Shown here one piece after another: positions 1-8,776 of a stretch of 64,000 bases of DNA. The first letter of the stretch is position 1. Every line of letters starts with the position of its first letter. Both the position numbers and the translations under genes were made by a program. The DNA is from Rhodopirellula baltica (GTDB taxonomy: Bacteria > Planctomycetota > Planctomycetia > Pirellulales > Pirellulaceae). The notes below the pieces were generated by a model. That model ran no database searches, was not told the DNA's origin, and saw nothing but the letters and a program-made list of their open reading frames with translations. The stretch covers positions 20,058 to 84,057 of the forward strand of contig PPHI01000036.1 in NCBI GenBank assembly GCA_002901265.1, in the 5' to 3' direction.

Positions 1-1
1 C

Positions 2-658
2 AAGATGGTTCTCTTTGAGTTGGATGGCGAAAAGATCGAAGCGCCGCTCGATCGTTTAGAAGGCGTCATCCTTCGGAACCGAACAGAAACGAGAACTTCG
101 AAAGTTCGCCTGGAAGACATCAACGGGACTCAGTTGGTGGTAAGCCGCATGGAGGTGGAACCCGCAGGCGAATCCGTGCGTTTAACGTTGGGCAGCGGCG
201 TCCAGCATGAATTGAAGATCTCGCAAATCAAACGCATTCAATTCGCCAGCGGCACTCAGTTGTTGACCCGTCAAAAACCTGCGTCGCAGACGATGAGTCC
301 TTACTTAAAGACCAACGTTTCCGAGTCGCTCTTTGATGCGTGGTTTGCACCTGCTTCAGAAGGCGATGACTTGTCAGCAGTCGCTGGCGGAAGTGTCGAA
401 TACCGCGTCGACGAAGGATTCGAAAACTTGGTCGGCAGTGTCGGTCGGGACCCGTCTTCCGAAGGTCAAAGCAAAATCAAAATTCAGATCGCTGTCGACG
501 AGGAAGTTGTTTGGGAGCAGGACCTGGCCGATGATTCGATCGTCGGGTTTCGGCTTCCCGTGACTGGTGCGCGACGTGTCAAATTTACGGTTCTGCCAAC
601 CCCTGATGGGGACGTCGGTGATCTCGTTCGATTCTACAAACCACGATTGCTGAAGTGA
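2..658 (+). CDS. C-terminal part of an NPCBM-like secreted protein (5' partial)
   Basis: The reading frame is open to the left edge, so the true start probably lies outside the window; an internal ATG at 5 is only the first visible one. About the last 110 residues (from 'SPYLKTNVSESLFD' onward) read like an NPCBM/NEW2 domain, a beta-sandwich associated with carbohydrate binding: a 'GSVEYRVDEGFENLVGSVG' segment is followed by strands that end in a 'VKFTVLP' type edge. This is a family resemblance seen by eye. The gene's stop overlaps a GTG of the next frame by 4 nt, and the next gene's ATG follows within 6 nt, so it is very likely co-transcribed with the three HtrA-type genes downstream. Substrate and role are unknown. 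Confidence 0.6.
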   Translation, partial: KMVLFELDGEKIEAPLDRLEGVILRNRTETRTSKVRLEDINGTQLVVSRMEVEPAGESVRLTLGSGVQHELKISQIKRIQFASGTQLLTRQKPASQTMSPYLKTNVSESLFDAWFAPASEGDDLSAVAGGSVEYRVDEGFENLVGSVGRDPSSEGQSKIKIQIAVDEEVVWEQDLADDSIVGFRLPVTGARRVKFTVLPTPDGDVGDLVRFYKPRLLK

Positions 659-663
659 GAACG

Positions 664-2475
664 ATGCTCCGTTTTGAATGCTTTTTGGCATCGCTATTCA
701 TGTTGTGCGGGATGACGCTGGCAGACGCTGCGGAACCGCTGACATTGCCGAGTGATCTCGTCGAACTGGAACAAGCACGCGTTGCTGCTGTGCAGCGTGC
801 GATGCCAAGCACGGTGTGTGTGTTTGTTCCCGGTGGCGGCGGAGGAGGCAGTGGCGTATTGATTTCGCCAGACGGTTACGCGCTGACCAATTTTCACGTG
901 ACCAGTCCTGCGGGAACCTTTATGCGGTGCGGGTTGAGTGATGGGCGTGTCTATGATGCTGTCTTGGTTGGTCTCGATCCGGTCGGTGACTTGGCGATGA
1001 TCAAGCTGCTCGGACGGGATGATTTTCCCGTTGCGACGATGGCAGACAGCTTGGAAGCTCGCGCTGGCGATTGGTGCATGGTGATTGGTAATCCGTTCTT
1101 GTTGGCAACCAATTTGCAACCGACGGTCACATGGGGAATGCTCAGTGGCGTGGGGCGTTATCAGTATCCATCAGGCACCTTGCTGGAATATGCCGACTGT
1201 TTACAAACCGATGCGTCGATCAATCCGGGGAATTCCGGAGGGCCGATCTACAACAGCAAAGGAGAACTGCTTGGCATCGTTGGTCGTTGTTCGTTTGAAA
1301 AACGCGGTCGAGTCAATGTCGGTGTCGGCTATGCGATCTCGATCAATCAAGCCAAGAATTTTCTCGGGTATCTACGCAGCGGCCGTATCATTGACCATGC
1401 GACGTTGGGAGCGACCGTGTCGACCGATAGTGATGGCAGCGTCGTGGTCAGCAACGTGTTGGAATCGAGTGACGCCTATCGCCGCGGTCTGCGGTTCGAT
1501 TCCGAGATCCTTGAAATCGATGGTCGCGTCGTAACCTCGGCAAACGACGTTCAAAATATTCTGGGTACCTTGCCAAGCGGTTGGCGAGTGGAAGTGGCGT
1601 TTCGTGAATCCGGCAAAACCGTTCGGGTACCAATTCGATTGATGGGGGTGCACCGCCGCGACGAGTTGTTGTCAAAAATGGAGTCCGCACTGCCGCCTCC
1701 ACCTCCGGTTCCTGATGAACCGGAAGACTCAAAAGATGGCGACGAGAACGCGGAAGGTGAGACAAAGCCGGGCGAAAAGGATAAACCAGACGACGCTCCT
1801 AAATCACCGAAGCCCACGGCGCACGGTCACGGGGATATTCCCGATGCGGCCGCAGAATTGATCGTCGACCGGAAAGGCTATGCGAACTATCACTTCAATC
1901 AGGTCCAACAAGATCGTGTGATGAAGCTGCTTCGCGACCAAGCACCGTTTAGCGATTCCGATTTGTCCCAAAAGAAACAACGTTGGCAAATCAAGGGTTC
2001 GAGCGGTACCGGCGACCCGGTGGTCGTTGATGTCGCCGACGAAGATTTGGCACTCACCATCGCCGGGACTCGGATGACCGCGGCGAACCCGTCGGAGCTG
2101 TTTGAAGCGGTTGATCAAGACGCGGTTGGCGGGATCTTGGCCGCGTTTGATGCGTGGCGAAAAATCGTGGAACTCGGACCCGAACAGTTTGGCGAAACCT
2201 ACTATCACGGAACCATGCCGCTGGCTGGACAACGTCCACTGCGAGATTGCTTGATCGGGCTTTACGGAGGAATGGAAATCCGTTGGCTATTGCATCCGGA
2301 AACCGGAGTGCTCGAATGCATCGAAGTATTTGCCGATCGGGACTCCGATCCGGCAGAGCTATGGATCCATCAGCAAGACGAAAACGTTTATCACGTCGAA
2401 CTGAAATACGGATTGGAACTGAAGCTGTCGCTCCTCATCGAGCAGTGGGATCAAAAGGAGGCAGCAACGCCATGA
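664..2475 (+). CDS. HtrA-like secreted serine protease with one PDZ domain
   Basis: A 603-residue S1C (trypsin-like) protease. The N terminus is a signal peptide (hydrophobic to about residue 20, cut near 'ADA'). The catalytic triad is complete: His78 in 'TNFHV', Asp109 in 'GDLAMIKL', Ser191 in 'NPGNSGGP'. A PDZ domain covers about residues 245-325, then a charged Pro/Glu/Lys-rich linker (about 345-395) and a C-terminal domain of about 200 residues that I do not recognise. I chose the ATG at 664 over a GTG at 655 that overlaps the upstream stop; both are possible. The stop overlaps the ATG of the next gene (ATGA). It is probably a periplasmic quality-control protease and the only catalytically intact member of the three-gene HtrA cluster. 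Confidence 0.88.
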   Translation: MLRFECFLASLFMLCGMTLADAAEPLTLPSDLVELEQARVAAVQRAMPSTVCVFVPGGGGGGSGVLISPDGYALTNFHVTSPAGTFMRCGLSDGRVYDAVLVGLDPVGDLAMIKLLGRDDFPVATMADSLEARAGDWCMVIGNPFLLATNLQPTVTWGMLSGVGRYQYPSGTLLEYADCLQTDASINPGNSGGPIYNSKGELLGIVGRCSFEKRGRVNVGVGYAISINQAKNFLGYLRSGRIIDHATLGATVSTDSDGSVVVSNVLESSDAYRRGLRFDSEILEIDGRVVTSANDVQNILGTLPSGWRVEVAFRESGKTVRVPIRLMGVHRRDELLSKMESALPPPPPVPDEPEDSKDGDENAEGETKPGEKDKPDDAPKSPKPTAHGHGDIPDAAAELIVDRKGYANYHFNQVQQDRVMKLLRDQAPFSDSDLSQKKQRWQIKGSSGTGDPVVVDVADEDLALTIAGTRMTAANPSELFEAVDQDAVGGILAAFDAWRKIVELGPEQFGETYYHGTMPLAGQRPLRDCLIGLYGGMEIRWLLHPETGVLECIEVFADRDSDPAELWIHQQDENVYHVELKYGLELKLSLLIEQWDQKEAATP

Positions 2476-3473
2476 TTCGATTCGCAGTAATACTTGCCAT
2501 GGCGACTTTAATCGCCACCGGGTCAGCAGTCGCACAAGACAATGACGTTGCGATCTCACGTAGCGTTCAGCAGCGGATTGCCAAGGTTTACGGTGCCGGA
2601 GGCGTTCGCGGACTCGAAGCGTACCAAAGCGGATTTGTGGTTTCGCCGGAAGGTCACATCGCAACCGTTTGGAGCTATGTGCTGGACGTCGAGCCGATCG
2701 TGGTCTTGGACGATGGACGTCGGTTCGAATCTAAAATCATTGGGATCGAGCCTTCGCTTGAGTTGGCGATTTTGAAGATCGAAGCCTCTGAATTGCCTTA
2801 CTTTGAAGTCGGCAAAGAGCTGAAAGCAACATGGGGCGATCCTGTTTTAGCAGCCAGCAACCTGTTTAACATTGCCGCCGGAAATGAATCGGCCAGTCTG
2901 ATGCAAGGCGTGATCAGTGGCATCACGAACCTGGATGCGCGACGCGGCGTGTTTAAAACTCCTTATCGTGGCAAAGTGATGGTGTTGGATTTGATCGCCA
3001 ACAATCCTGGTGCTGCCGGCGGTGCGGTGGTGGATTCCGGCGGCCAATTGGTCGGGATGCTGGGCAAAGAGCTTCGCGATGCCAACACCGGGGTTTGGCT
3101 GAACTATGCGATCCCGATTGATGCACTGCGAAAAGCGATTGGCGACATCATCGCTGGACGTGCGACGACGGCCCCGCCGGATGACACGCCGGTGTTGCCG
3201 CGTGATCGTTCTCATAACCTGACGACGTTGGGATTGGTTTTAGTCCCCGACATCTTGGAAAGCACGCCCGTCTTTGTTGATACCGTCAAGAAAGAGAGTG
3301 CTGCGGCAAAAGCAGATCTGCGACCGGACGATTTGATCCTGTTGCTCAATGGCGCCCGAGTGGGTGACCAAAAAACGTTTACCGAATTGCTACGGCGGAT
3401 CGACCGACGCGACGCAGTCTCGTTGACCATTCAGCGTGACAGTGAAGTGCTGCCCGTCCGACTTGTTCCCTAA
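2472..3473 (+). CDS. HtrA-like pseudoprotease with PDZ domain
   Basis: 333 residues: signal peptide ('MIRFAVILAMATLIATGSAVAQ'-type, cleaved near AQ), trypsin-like fold, and a C-terminal PDZ domain (about 245-333). Aligned by eye to the upstream protease, all three catalytic positions are changed: His becomes Ser68 ('SPEGHIATVWSYV'), Asp becomes Glu97 ('GIEPSLELAILKI') and Ser becomes Ala182 ('NNPGAAGGA'). The surrounding framework glycines and the strand pattern are kept, so the fold is probably intact without proteolysis. The ATG overlaps the previous stop by 4 nt, which indicates translational coupling. By analogy with other inactive HtrA or trypsin-fold proteins it may bind substrate or regulate the neighbouring protease; that is inference. 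Confidence 0.82.
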   Translation: MIRFAVILAMATLIATGSAVAQDNDVAISRSVQQRIAKVYGAGGVRGLEAYQSGFVVSPEGHIATVWSYVLDVEPIVVLDDGRRFESKIIGIEPSLELAILKIEASELPYFEVGKELKATWGDPVLAASNLFNIAAGNESASLMQGVISGITNLDARRGVFKTPYRGKVMVLDLIANNPGAAGGAVVDSGGQLVGMLGKELRDANTGVWLNYAIPIDALRKAIGDIIAGRATTAPPDDTPVLPRDRSHNLTTLGLVLVPDILESTPVFVDTVKKESAAAKADLRPDDLILLLNGARVGDQKTFTELLRRIDRRDAVSLTIQRDSEVLPVRLVP

Positions 3474-3486
3474 GAGAACACTTGCT

Positions 3487-5460
3487 GTGAAATCTATTTG
3501 TCTTTCTCGTTTGCAGTGTTGGTGCGCGTTCGGCTTGATGATCCTGTTCGCGTCGTCGCTGCCGGCACAAACGACGACGCAGCGTCAACAGATGGCGACT
3601 GCGATTCGCAATGCCGCCAATCGTGTTTTACCCGCGGTCGTGTCGATCGAAGTGGTCGGCGTGGCAGCCGCGGCGGCGGGTTCCGATTCCAGCGAAGTGG
3701 CCAGCGATGCGCCCTCGTGTGGCGTCATCGTCGATGCATCGGGATTGATCATCGCATCGGATATTATCTTGCGTCGTCCCTCGGCGAGCGTCCTGGTCGT
3801 CTTGCCCGACGAAACGCGACTCGCGGCGAAGGTCGTCGCTCGAGATCAACACCGAGGGTTGGTGTTGTTGCAGGTGAAAACCAACGCTCCGTTGACCGCG
3901 GTCGAATTGCCCGGCGAAGTCACCACACCGGTCGGAGCTAGCGTCATCGCCGTCGGACGCTATGGGACCGATCAGTCGCCAATGGTCAGTAGTGGGATCT
4001 TGAGCGCAAGTGGGCGACTCGAAGGCACGATGTTGCAAACCGATGCACGTGTTTCGCCGACATACTATGGCGGTCCATTGATCGATCTGTATGGAAATAC
4101 GATCGGTATTCTCGTGCCTGCGGTCGCTCCCGGGGGCGCCCCCGATGACACCAGTTGGTACGACAGCGGAATTGCGTTCGCCGTGCCAACACCGGTGCTG
4201 GCTCAAAAATTGATTCGACTGCGTGAAGGCACTGATATCCAGCAGGGCTTGATCGGTATCGTCCCACGCTCGAAAGACCCGTTGGAGCAAGACACCGAAT
4301 TGGCTGCCGTACGCGTCCGCTCGCCCGCCGAAAAAGCCGGTATCAAAGCGGGGGATACGATCATGGCGGTGGCCGGCCAACCGGTCACCATGTTTCAAGA
4401 GGTCAAGCAAGCCTTGGGACCATATGATGCCGGTGACGAAATTGAAATCCGTTACAAACGTGATGGACGTGAATCTTCGGTCCGAGTCACATTAACCGAT
4501 TCGATCCCGCCGCTGCGTCCGCAATCCATTGGCGTTTGGGCCGTCGAACGAAGCGGCGAAACCGGTGATGATGATGACTCGGCGGTCGAGGTGGTCGTAG
4601 CCGATGTACTGCCCGAATCGCCCAGCGATGGCAAACTACGTGAAGGCGACGTGATTCAAGGAATGAATGGGGCGTCGATTGATACGCTGGCAACACTGCG
4701 GCGAAAGCTGGTCACCGCCGAACCCGATGCCGAGATCACGTTGGACGTCGTCCGCGAAGGCGACGCAACCCAGATCAGCTTGACACCGCGATCGATCGCA
4801 GGTGAGCTGACCCAGCAGGCTCTTCCCAAATGGACCGAGGAATTACCAGCCGATAAGAATTGGGGAACCAAGGAGCTACGTTTACCAGACGTTTCCAACC
4901 TTGGTGCTTACACCGCGCCAGATCCAGACGCGATGCGTGACGGACTGGCGTTGCTTGTTGTTCTGCTTCCTCCGGAGCAACGAGACCCCAAGGAAGCTCT
5001 TGCCGATCTGTTGGACGTTGCCTACCAGCAAGGCGTCGTGGTGTGCGCAATTTGCAGCGAAGACGATCAACGCTGGCAGCCAAAAGAAATCGACGTGGTG
5101 TCACGCATGACCACGATGATGGCGCAGCGTGTCCAGGTGGGGGCGACCGCGATCGCATCCCTGGCGGCTGTCAAAGGTGTGAAGCCCACAGCAGCCGATT
5201 CGATGGTCATCGCGATGGCACTTTCGGACCGAAAAAACTTCGACGGTATCGCGGTGTCCGATCAAGCACGTCCGCCGGCCGTCCGGCTACGTGAAAACGA
5301 ACCTGACCGTTCTTTGCAAATCTTGCTGCCAATCAAAAGCGTCGACGAGGGCCCAACGTGGCTGACTCCGTTGGCGGACTCGGGCTACCCTGTCACGATC
5401 GGTGGTGAACTGCGATTCAAGGATTTATTTCGCTGGGCCCGATTGTTGCAGACGATTTAA
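3487..5460 (+). CDS. HtrA-like pseudoprotease with two PDZ domains and C-terminal extension
   Basis: 657 residues from the GTG at 3487, chosen because it is preceded by a purine-rich AAGAGAAC 13 nt after the upstream stop and begins a clean signal peptide ending near 'SLPAQ'. The trypsin-like region (about 35-255) lacks the triad: the His position is Ile93, Asp is Gly124, and the Ser motif reads 'SPTYYGGPL', giving Tyr194. Two PDZ domains follow (about 255-335 and 350-435). The last 200 residues resemble a degenerate alpha/beta-hydrolase (a beta-strand 'LALLVVLLPP', then '..QRWQPKEIDVVSRM' and 'SMVIAMALSDRKNFDGIAV') without the usual G-x-S-x-G elbow; this part is tentative. It is the last gene of the HtrA cluster. 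Confidence 0.8.
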   Translation: MKSICLSRLQCWCAFGLMILFASSLPAQTTTQRQQMATAIRNAANRVLPAVVSIEVVGVAAAAAGSDSSEVASDAPSCGVIVDASGLIIASDIILRRPSASVLVVLPDETRLAAKVVARDQHRGLVLLQVKTNAPLTAVELPGEVTTPVGASVIAVGRYGTDQSPMVSSGILSASGRLEGTMLQTDARVSPTYYGGPLIDLYGNTIGILVPAVAPGGAPDDTSWYDSGIAFAVPTPVLAQKLIRLREGTDIQQGLIGIVPRSKDPLEQDTELAAVRVRSPAEKAGIKAGDTIMAVAGQPVTMFQEVKQALGPYDAGDEIEIRYKRDGRESSVRVTLTDSIPPLRPQSIGVWAVERSGETGDDDDSAVEVVVADVLPESPSDGKLREGDVIQGMNGASIDTLATLRRKLVTAEPDAEITLDVVREGDATQISLTPRSIAGELTQQALPKWTEELPADKNWGTKELRLPDVSNLGAYTAPDPDAMRDGLALLVVLLPPEQRDPKEALADLLDVAYQQGVVVCAICSEDDQRWQPKEIDVVSRMTTMMAQRVQVGATAIASLAAVKGVKPTAADSMVIAMALSDRKNFDGIAVSDQARPPAVRLRENEPDRSLQILLPIKSVDEGPTWLTPLADSGYPVTIGGELRFKDLFRWARLLQTI

Positions 5461-5520
5461 GATAAACTGGCAGCCCCATCGTTGATGATCCCGCCTCCTA
5501 TCCAACCTTGTGCTGCCGGT

Positions 5521-6603
5521 ATGAAACGTTCGCTTTTCAACTTGCCCTCTCTCCTCAAGCAGTCGTTGCTCACACTGCTTTGCTTGGGACTGACCACGAC
5601 CTCTGTTGCAATCTGTCATGCCGAAAGCGGTGTGCTGGAATTCCCGGCCAAAGGTGACAGCCACGGCAAAGTTGTCCTGGTCGCCGGTGATGAAGAGTAC
5701 CGTACGGAAGAGTCGATGCCGATGTTGGCAAAGATCTTGTCCGTCCATCATGGCTATGATTGTGTCGTGCTGTTTTCGATGAGTGCCGATCAGTCGTACG
5801 TCGACCCAAACAATTCACAGGGTGTCGTCGGTTGGGAGCAACTCGATGATGCCGATCTGATGATCATCGGTACTCGATTCCGACAGCCATCTGCTGACGA
5901 TGCCGCTCACGTCACCAAGTTCATTGATGCCGGTAAACCAGTGGTCGGGTTTCGTACCGCAACGCACGCTTTCAACGGAAGCGGTAACTTCGGTGGAAAG
6001 CTTTCCTACGGACAGTTCGGGCTGAATATTTTGGGCGAGCAATGGGTGAACCACCACGGACAGCACAAAGTCGAAGGTGCACGTAGCGTCGTTGCTGACG
6101 ACCAAGCCGAACATCCGATTTTGCGTTCAGTAGACTCCATCTTTACGCCATCAGATGTCTACGGGGTTGTTCACTTGAGCGACGACGATCAAGTCTTGCT
6201 GCGTGCTGCCGTAACGAAGTCACTCGATCCTGAGTCGCCCAATATCGAAGGCAGCAAAAATTCGCCGATGCAGGCGTTTGCTTGGTTGCACCAGTACACA
6301 TCTCCCGGTGGAGCGACCGGTCGGGCCTTTTGTACGACCGGTGGGGCAAGCGTCGACTTCGTTGATGAAGACTTGCGACGTTTGATCGTCAACGCGGTCT
6401 ACTTTTTGACCGATCGAAAAATCCCGGCAAAGACGGATGTTTCCTTTGTCGATCCGTATTACCCAACGTTCTATGGATTCATCCGCGACCAAGATCACTG
6501 GAAGAACCTTGCGATTCAGCCAAGCGATTTCGAAACAGGCAAGGCACCCCATTTTCCTGATCCACAGGGCACTCCTGAATGGAATTTTCGCGAGCGTCCA
6601 TAA
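5521..6603 (+). CDS. Secreted ThuA-domain protein
   Basis: 360 residues. The ATG at 5521 starts a signal peptide (hydrophobic stretch, cleavage near 'CHAES'). The rest matches the ThuA (trehalose-utilisation) family: 'VVLVAGDEEYRTEESMP' at the N terminus, 'DADLMIIGTRFRQPS', 'GKPVVGFRTATHAF', and the late 'GRAFCTTGGASVDF...LRRLIVNAVYFLTDRKIP' block typical of planctomycete ThuA proteins. ThuA has a class I glutamine-amidotransferase-like fold without the amidotransferase Cys, and it is often linked to sugar metabolism or fused to dehydrogenase or cytochrome modules. A longer frame from 5482 exists but would place charged or proline residues before the signal. The gene is 60 nt after the HtrA cluster and may or may not be in that operon. 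Confidence 0.85.
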   Translation: MKRSLFNLPSLLKQSLLTLLCLGLTTTSVAICHAESGVLEFPAKGDSHGKVVLVAGDEEYRTEESMPMLAKILSVHHGYDCVVLFSMSADQSYVDPNNSQGVVGWEQLDDADLMIIGTRFRQPSADDAAHVTKFIDAGKPVVGFRTATHAFNGSGNFGGKLSYGQFGLNILGEQWVNHHGQHKVEGARSVVADDQAEHPILRSVDSIFTPSDVYGVVHLSDDDQVLLRAAVTKSLDPESPNIEGSKNSPMQAFAWLHQYTSPGGATGRAFCTTGGASVDFVDEDLRRLIVNAVYFLTDRKIPAKTDVSFVDPYYPTFYGFIRDQDHWKNLAIQPSDFETGKAPHFPDPQGTPEWNFRERP

Positions 6604-6612
6604 TCGCTGTTG

Positions 6613-6876
6613 TCATTTCAAAATCACCAATTCGCAGTGGTGACAACGGAACGCGGGAATGCGGTACGGGAAGCCGGATTTGCTACGTCCAAGTTTTCTG
6701 CCGCCCAATAAAAACTTCCGGAGCAGACCAGCCGACTTTGAACGCCAGCGAATTGTTGCTGTCGAGGTGATTGATCCTTCATCCATTTCGCCGTGACACC
6801 GTGGGCAGAACGCACCCGATGTCTCAGCGAGTTCAATTGGCGGTCTGTAGGGAGACGAATCCTGATCGTTTGGCAA
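6613..6876 (-). CDS. Small zinc-ribbon protein (DUF6487-like)
   Basis: 87 residues with a CxxC pair near the N terminus ('FCPRCHGEMDEGSI'), a Trp about 20 residues later ('IRWRSK') and a second CxxC at the C terminus ('FRCHHCELVIL'). The pattern (CPxC-x-xM-xxG, a central W, and a terminal C-x-x-C followed by hydrophobics) is that of the small DUF6487-type zinc-ribbon proteins common in bacteria. It is cytosolic, with no signal or membrane segment. Its 3' end lies 9 nt from the convergent ThuA gene, and the SGNH hydrolase gene lies upstream on the same strand. Function unknown. Confidence 0.7.
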   Translation of the reverse strand: MPNDQDSSPYRPPIELAETSGAFCPRCHGEMDEGSITSTATIRWRSKSAGLLRKFLLGGRKLGRSKSGFPYRIPAFRCHHCELVILK

Positions 6877-6909
6877 TGATGTTTACCTCGGACGGTTTGT
6901 TGAACGCGA

Positions 6910-7857
6910 TTAAAGTGGGATTGGACGCAGGTCTGACTGGCTGACAATCGTGTTGAGGAACACCCGTCGGATCGCGTCATAGCCGCGATCGTTTGGGTCT
7001 TCGATATTGTCATAGAACCAATAGTGCGGATCATCTCGATCGTAATTCGCACGCCAAAATTGGCGACAATGTGATCCGTGACCGAGAAACGTATCGTAGA
7101 GCGGGACCACGAACACGTTTTCGAATTCATCCGCAACCGATCGAATCGTTCGGTTGTAACGGGCGTGAATTGTCAGTCCGTCGGGCCAATCAGGCAGAAA
7201 GATGCTCGGGGCATCGCCCACACCATCCGTTGGGTCGTAGATGTCGCCCAGATAGATTTCACAGCCCAGCGGAAACTTGCGCTGCAGTTCAATCAGCATG
7301 ATCCGCAGACGCACTTCGAAGTTCGCGATCCATGGTTCGGCCTGTTCTAGTGTCGCGCCATACATTCCGCATTCGCGAGGGGCACTGCGGCCATAACTGT
7401 GGATCAGGTCGTTCCCGCCGGAAGTCATGAGCACGATGCCAAAAGCGTTGTCGTTGACCGGGATCGTGTCTCGAATGACTTCCAGGTGGGTCTCGGATTC
7501 TGATCCCGAGATCGCGTAGTTGTGATGAGTTAGGTTCGGCAACACTGATTTCAAACAGATGCCTTCCATCGCAACCTGCTCGTCAGAAGGGTTTTCTAGA
7601 ACGCGATTGAAGTAAGAGTGGCTTTTGTTTTTTGCGCCCAGCCCGGCAGTCACGCTATCGCCTAATCCGATGACATGGATTGGTTGGTCGCTCCATGTCG
7701 ATTGAAATGCCGCTCGGTCAACTTCGGGGCCAGCCGGGCCCTCTCCGATGGGTCTGGAGAATACAAATTCGATATATCCGAGTGCTCCGGCAATCGCGAA
7801 TACCGCGATTCCGAGCAGGACAAAGATTCGTGTGCGACGTCGATTGGTTCGAGACAT
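6910..7857 (-). CDS. Membrane-anchored SGNH/GDSL-type hydrolase
   Basis: 315 residues. An Arg-rich N terminus and one hydrophobic segment (about residues 10-30) suggest a signal anchor. SGNH blocks are visible: block I 'GLGDSVTAG' with the nucleophile Ser, a block II-like 'AISGSES', and block III 'GGND'. Block V, normally D-x-x-H-P-N, reads 'DNIEDPNDRGYDAI': the His is replaced by Asp, so either a nearby residue supplies the base or activity is altered. The start is the ATG at 7857; a TTG one codon upstream is less likely. Likely substrates are esters or acylated glycans outside the cytoplasm, but no specific substrate can be read from the sequence. Confidence 0.78.
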   Translation of the reverse strand: MSRTNRRRTRIFVLLGIAVFAIAGALGYIEFVFSRPIGEGPAGPEVDRAAFQSTWSDQPIHVIGLGDSVTAGLGAKNKSHSYFNRVLENPSDEQVAMEGICLKSVLPNLTHHNYAISGSESETHLEVIRDTIPVNDNAFGIVLMTSGGNDLIHSYGRSAPRECGMYGATLEQAEPWIANFEVRLRIMLIELQRKFPLGCEIYLGDIYDPTDGVGDAPSIFLPDWPDGLTIHARYNRTIRSVADEFENVFVVPLYDTFLGHGSHCRQFWRANYDRDDPHYWFYDNIEDPNDRGYDAIRRVFLNTIVSQSDLRPIPL

Positions 7858-7977
7858 CAAAAAACTTGTTGGAGTCGTCGAGGTGATGGCGCTCAGGGTG
7901 TCGAAAGGACTGCGCTTTGAGTCCCTAGTTTATCCAATATCACGTGAAACACCCAGGAAACACGCTATTTTGTGATT

Positions 7978-7993
7978 TGGCACGTGGTCTGCA
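7978..7993 (+). promoter_or_regulatory. Candidate sigma-54 promoter for the His-rich secreted protein
   Basis: The sequence TGGCACGTGGTCTGCA has GG (7979-7980) and GC (7991-7992) separated by exactly 10 nt, and matches the -24/-12 consensus TGGCACG-N4-TTGCW at all but one core base (CTGC for TTGC). The predicted start of transcription is near 8004, about 45 nt before the ATG at 8049, on the correct strand and in an intergenic region. A match this good is expected by chance less than once in 64 kb of both strands, so position adds weight, but it is not proof. Confidence 0.5.
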
Positions 7994-8048
7994 AATGTTG
8001 GCAGATAGCAAGAAAGCTACTCAACCGTTTCAGCACGAGGACTTACCA

Positions 8049-8663
8049 ATGACCCGTTTCCTGCCTGCGATCGCCTTGTTGTTTGGATTCACTGCCCTGC
8101 CTCTTCCGGAAGCGGATGCGCAGTTTTACTTCGGCTCGCAGCGATTCGGTTCGCATGCGTCGCATCGTAATCGCCAACACGATTCGAATTTTCACCGAGT
8201 GGAAAGCCGTTTCGTTCATCGGCCGAATGTGGTGAAGCTGGACGAGTATGCTGACCGGTTGGCAAAAATCGCCGAACACTTACATGACGACGCACACGAC
8301 CTCTCGCAGGACTATCACCACTCCGATTCGATCGAACGGTACGTCGACCAGTTGGAACAGTTGCAAAAGCACATGCATTCGATTTTACATCACGCGGCAG
8401 GTGACCATCATGTCGATTCGGGGATGTTACGCCACATCCAAACTGACGTGACCTCGGCGAAATCGTTGCTTGGACGACTCGATCGTGAACTGCGTCACCA
8501 AAGTCACGATGGGACGCGCCGACACGATTCGCAATTGATCCTGCACATGCGGCGGATCATTGTTCGCGAAGCATACCCGTTATTGGGATTGATGCAGAAC
8601 GAACTGACGGGGGATCGATATGGATCGTCCACCGGACATCACCACCACCATCCGGGCTGGTGA
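8049..8663 (+). CDS. Secreted histidine-rich hypothetical protein
   Basis: 204 residues. The ATG at 8049 follows a GAGG about 10 nt upstream and opens a signal peptide (hydrophobic core, cut near 'EADAQF'). The mature part is mostly charged alpha-helix with 26 histidines in about 180 residues, ending in five consecutive His and 'PGW'. No known enzymatic motif is visible. The repeated His and helical 'RLAKIAEHLHDDAHDL' and 'LEQLQKHMHSILHH' stretches suggest a helical bundle that could bind metals or heme-like ligands; this is inference. The upstream sigma-54-like promoter suggests condition-dependent expression. Similar small helical secreted proteins are common and uncharacterised in planctomycetes. 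Confidence 0.7.
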   Translation: MTRFLPAIALLFGFTALPLPEADAQFYFGSQRFGSHASHRNRQHDSNFHRVESRFVHRPNVVKLDEYADRLAKIAEHLHDDAHDLSQDYHHSDSIERYVDQLEQLQKHMHSILHHAAGDHHVDSGMLRHIQTDVTSAKSLLGRLDRELRHQSHDGTRRHDSQLILHMRRIIVREAYPLLGLMQNELTGDRYGSSTGHHHHHPGW

Positions 8664-8776
8664 TTTCGTCTCGGGTTGATCGTCGACTATCATGAGCGAA
8701 CACTAGGATTGGTGAACCATGGGCGCGAGCGTTGTGTCCTTTGTCGTCCGCCCGTTTCACGTTTGCTTCGATTGGT

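Noticed and set aside
2154..2471. Upstream extension of the second HtrA gene
   Set aside because: It lies inside the first HtrA gene in another frame; the ATG at 2472 gives a signal peptide and a 4-nt overlap.
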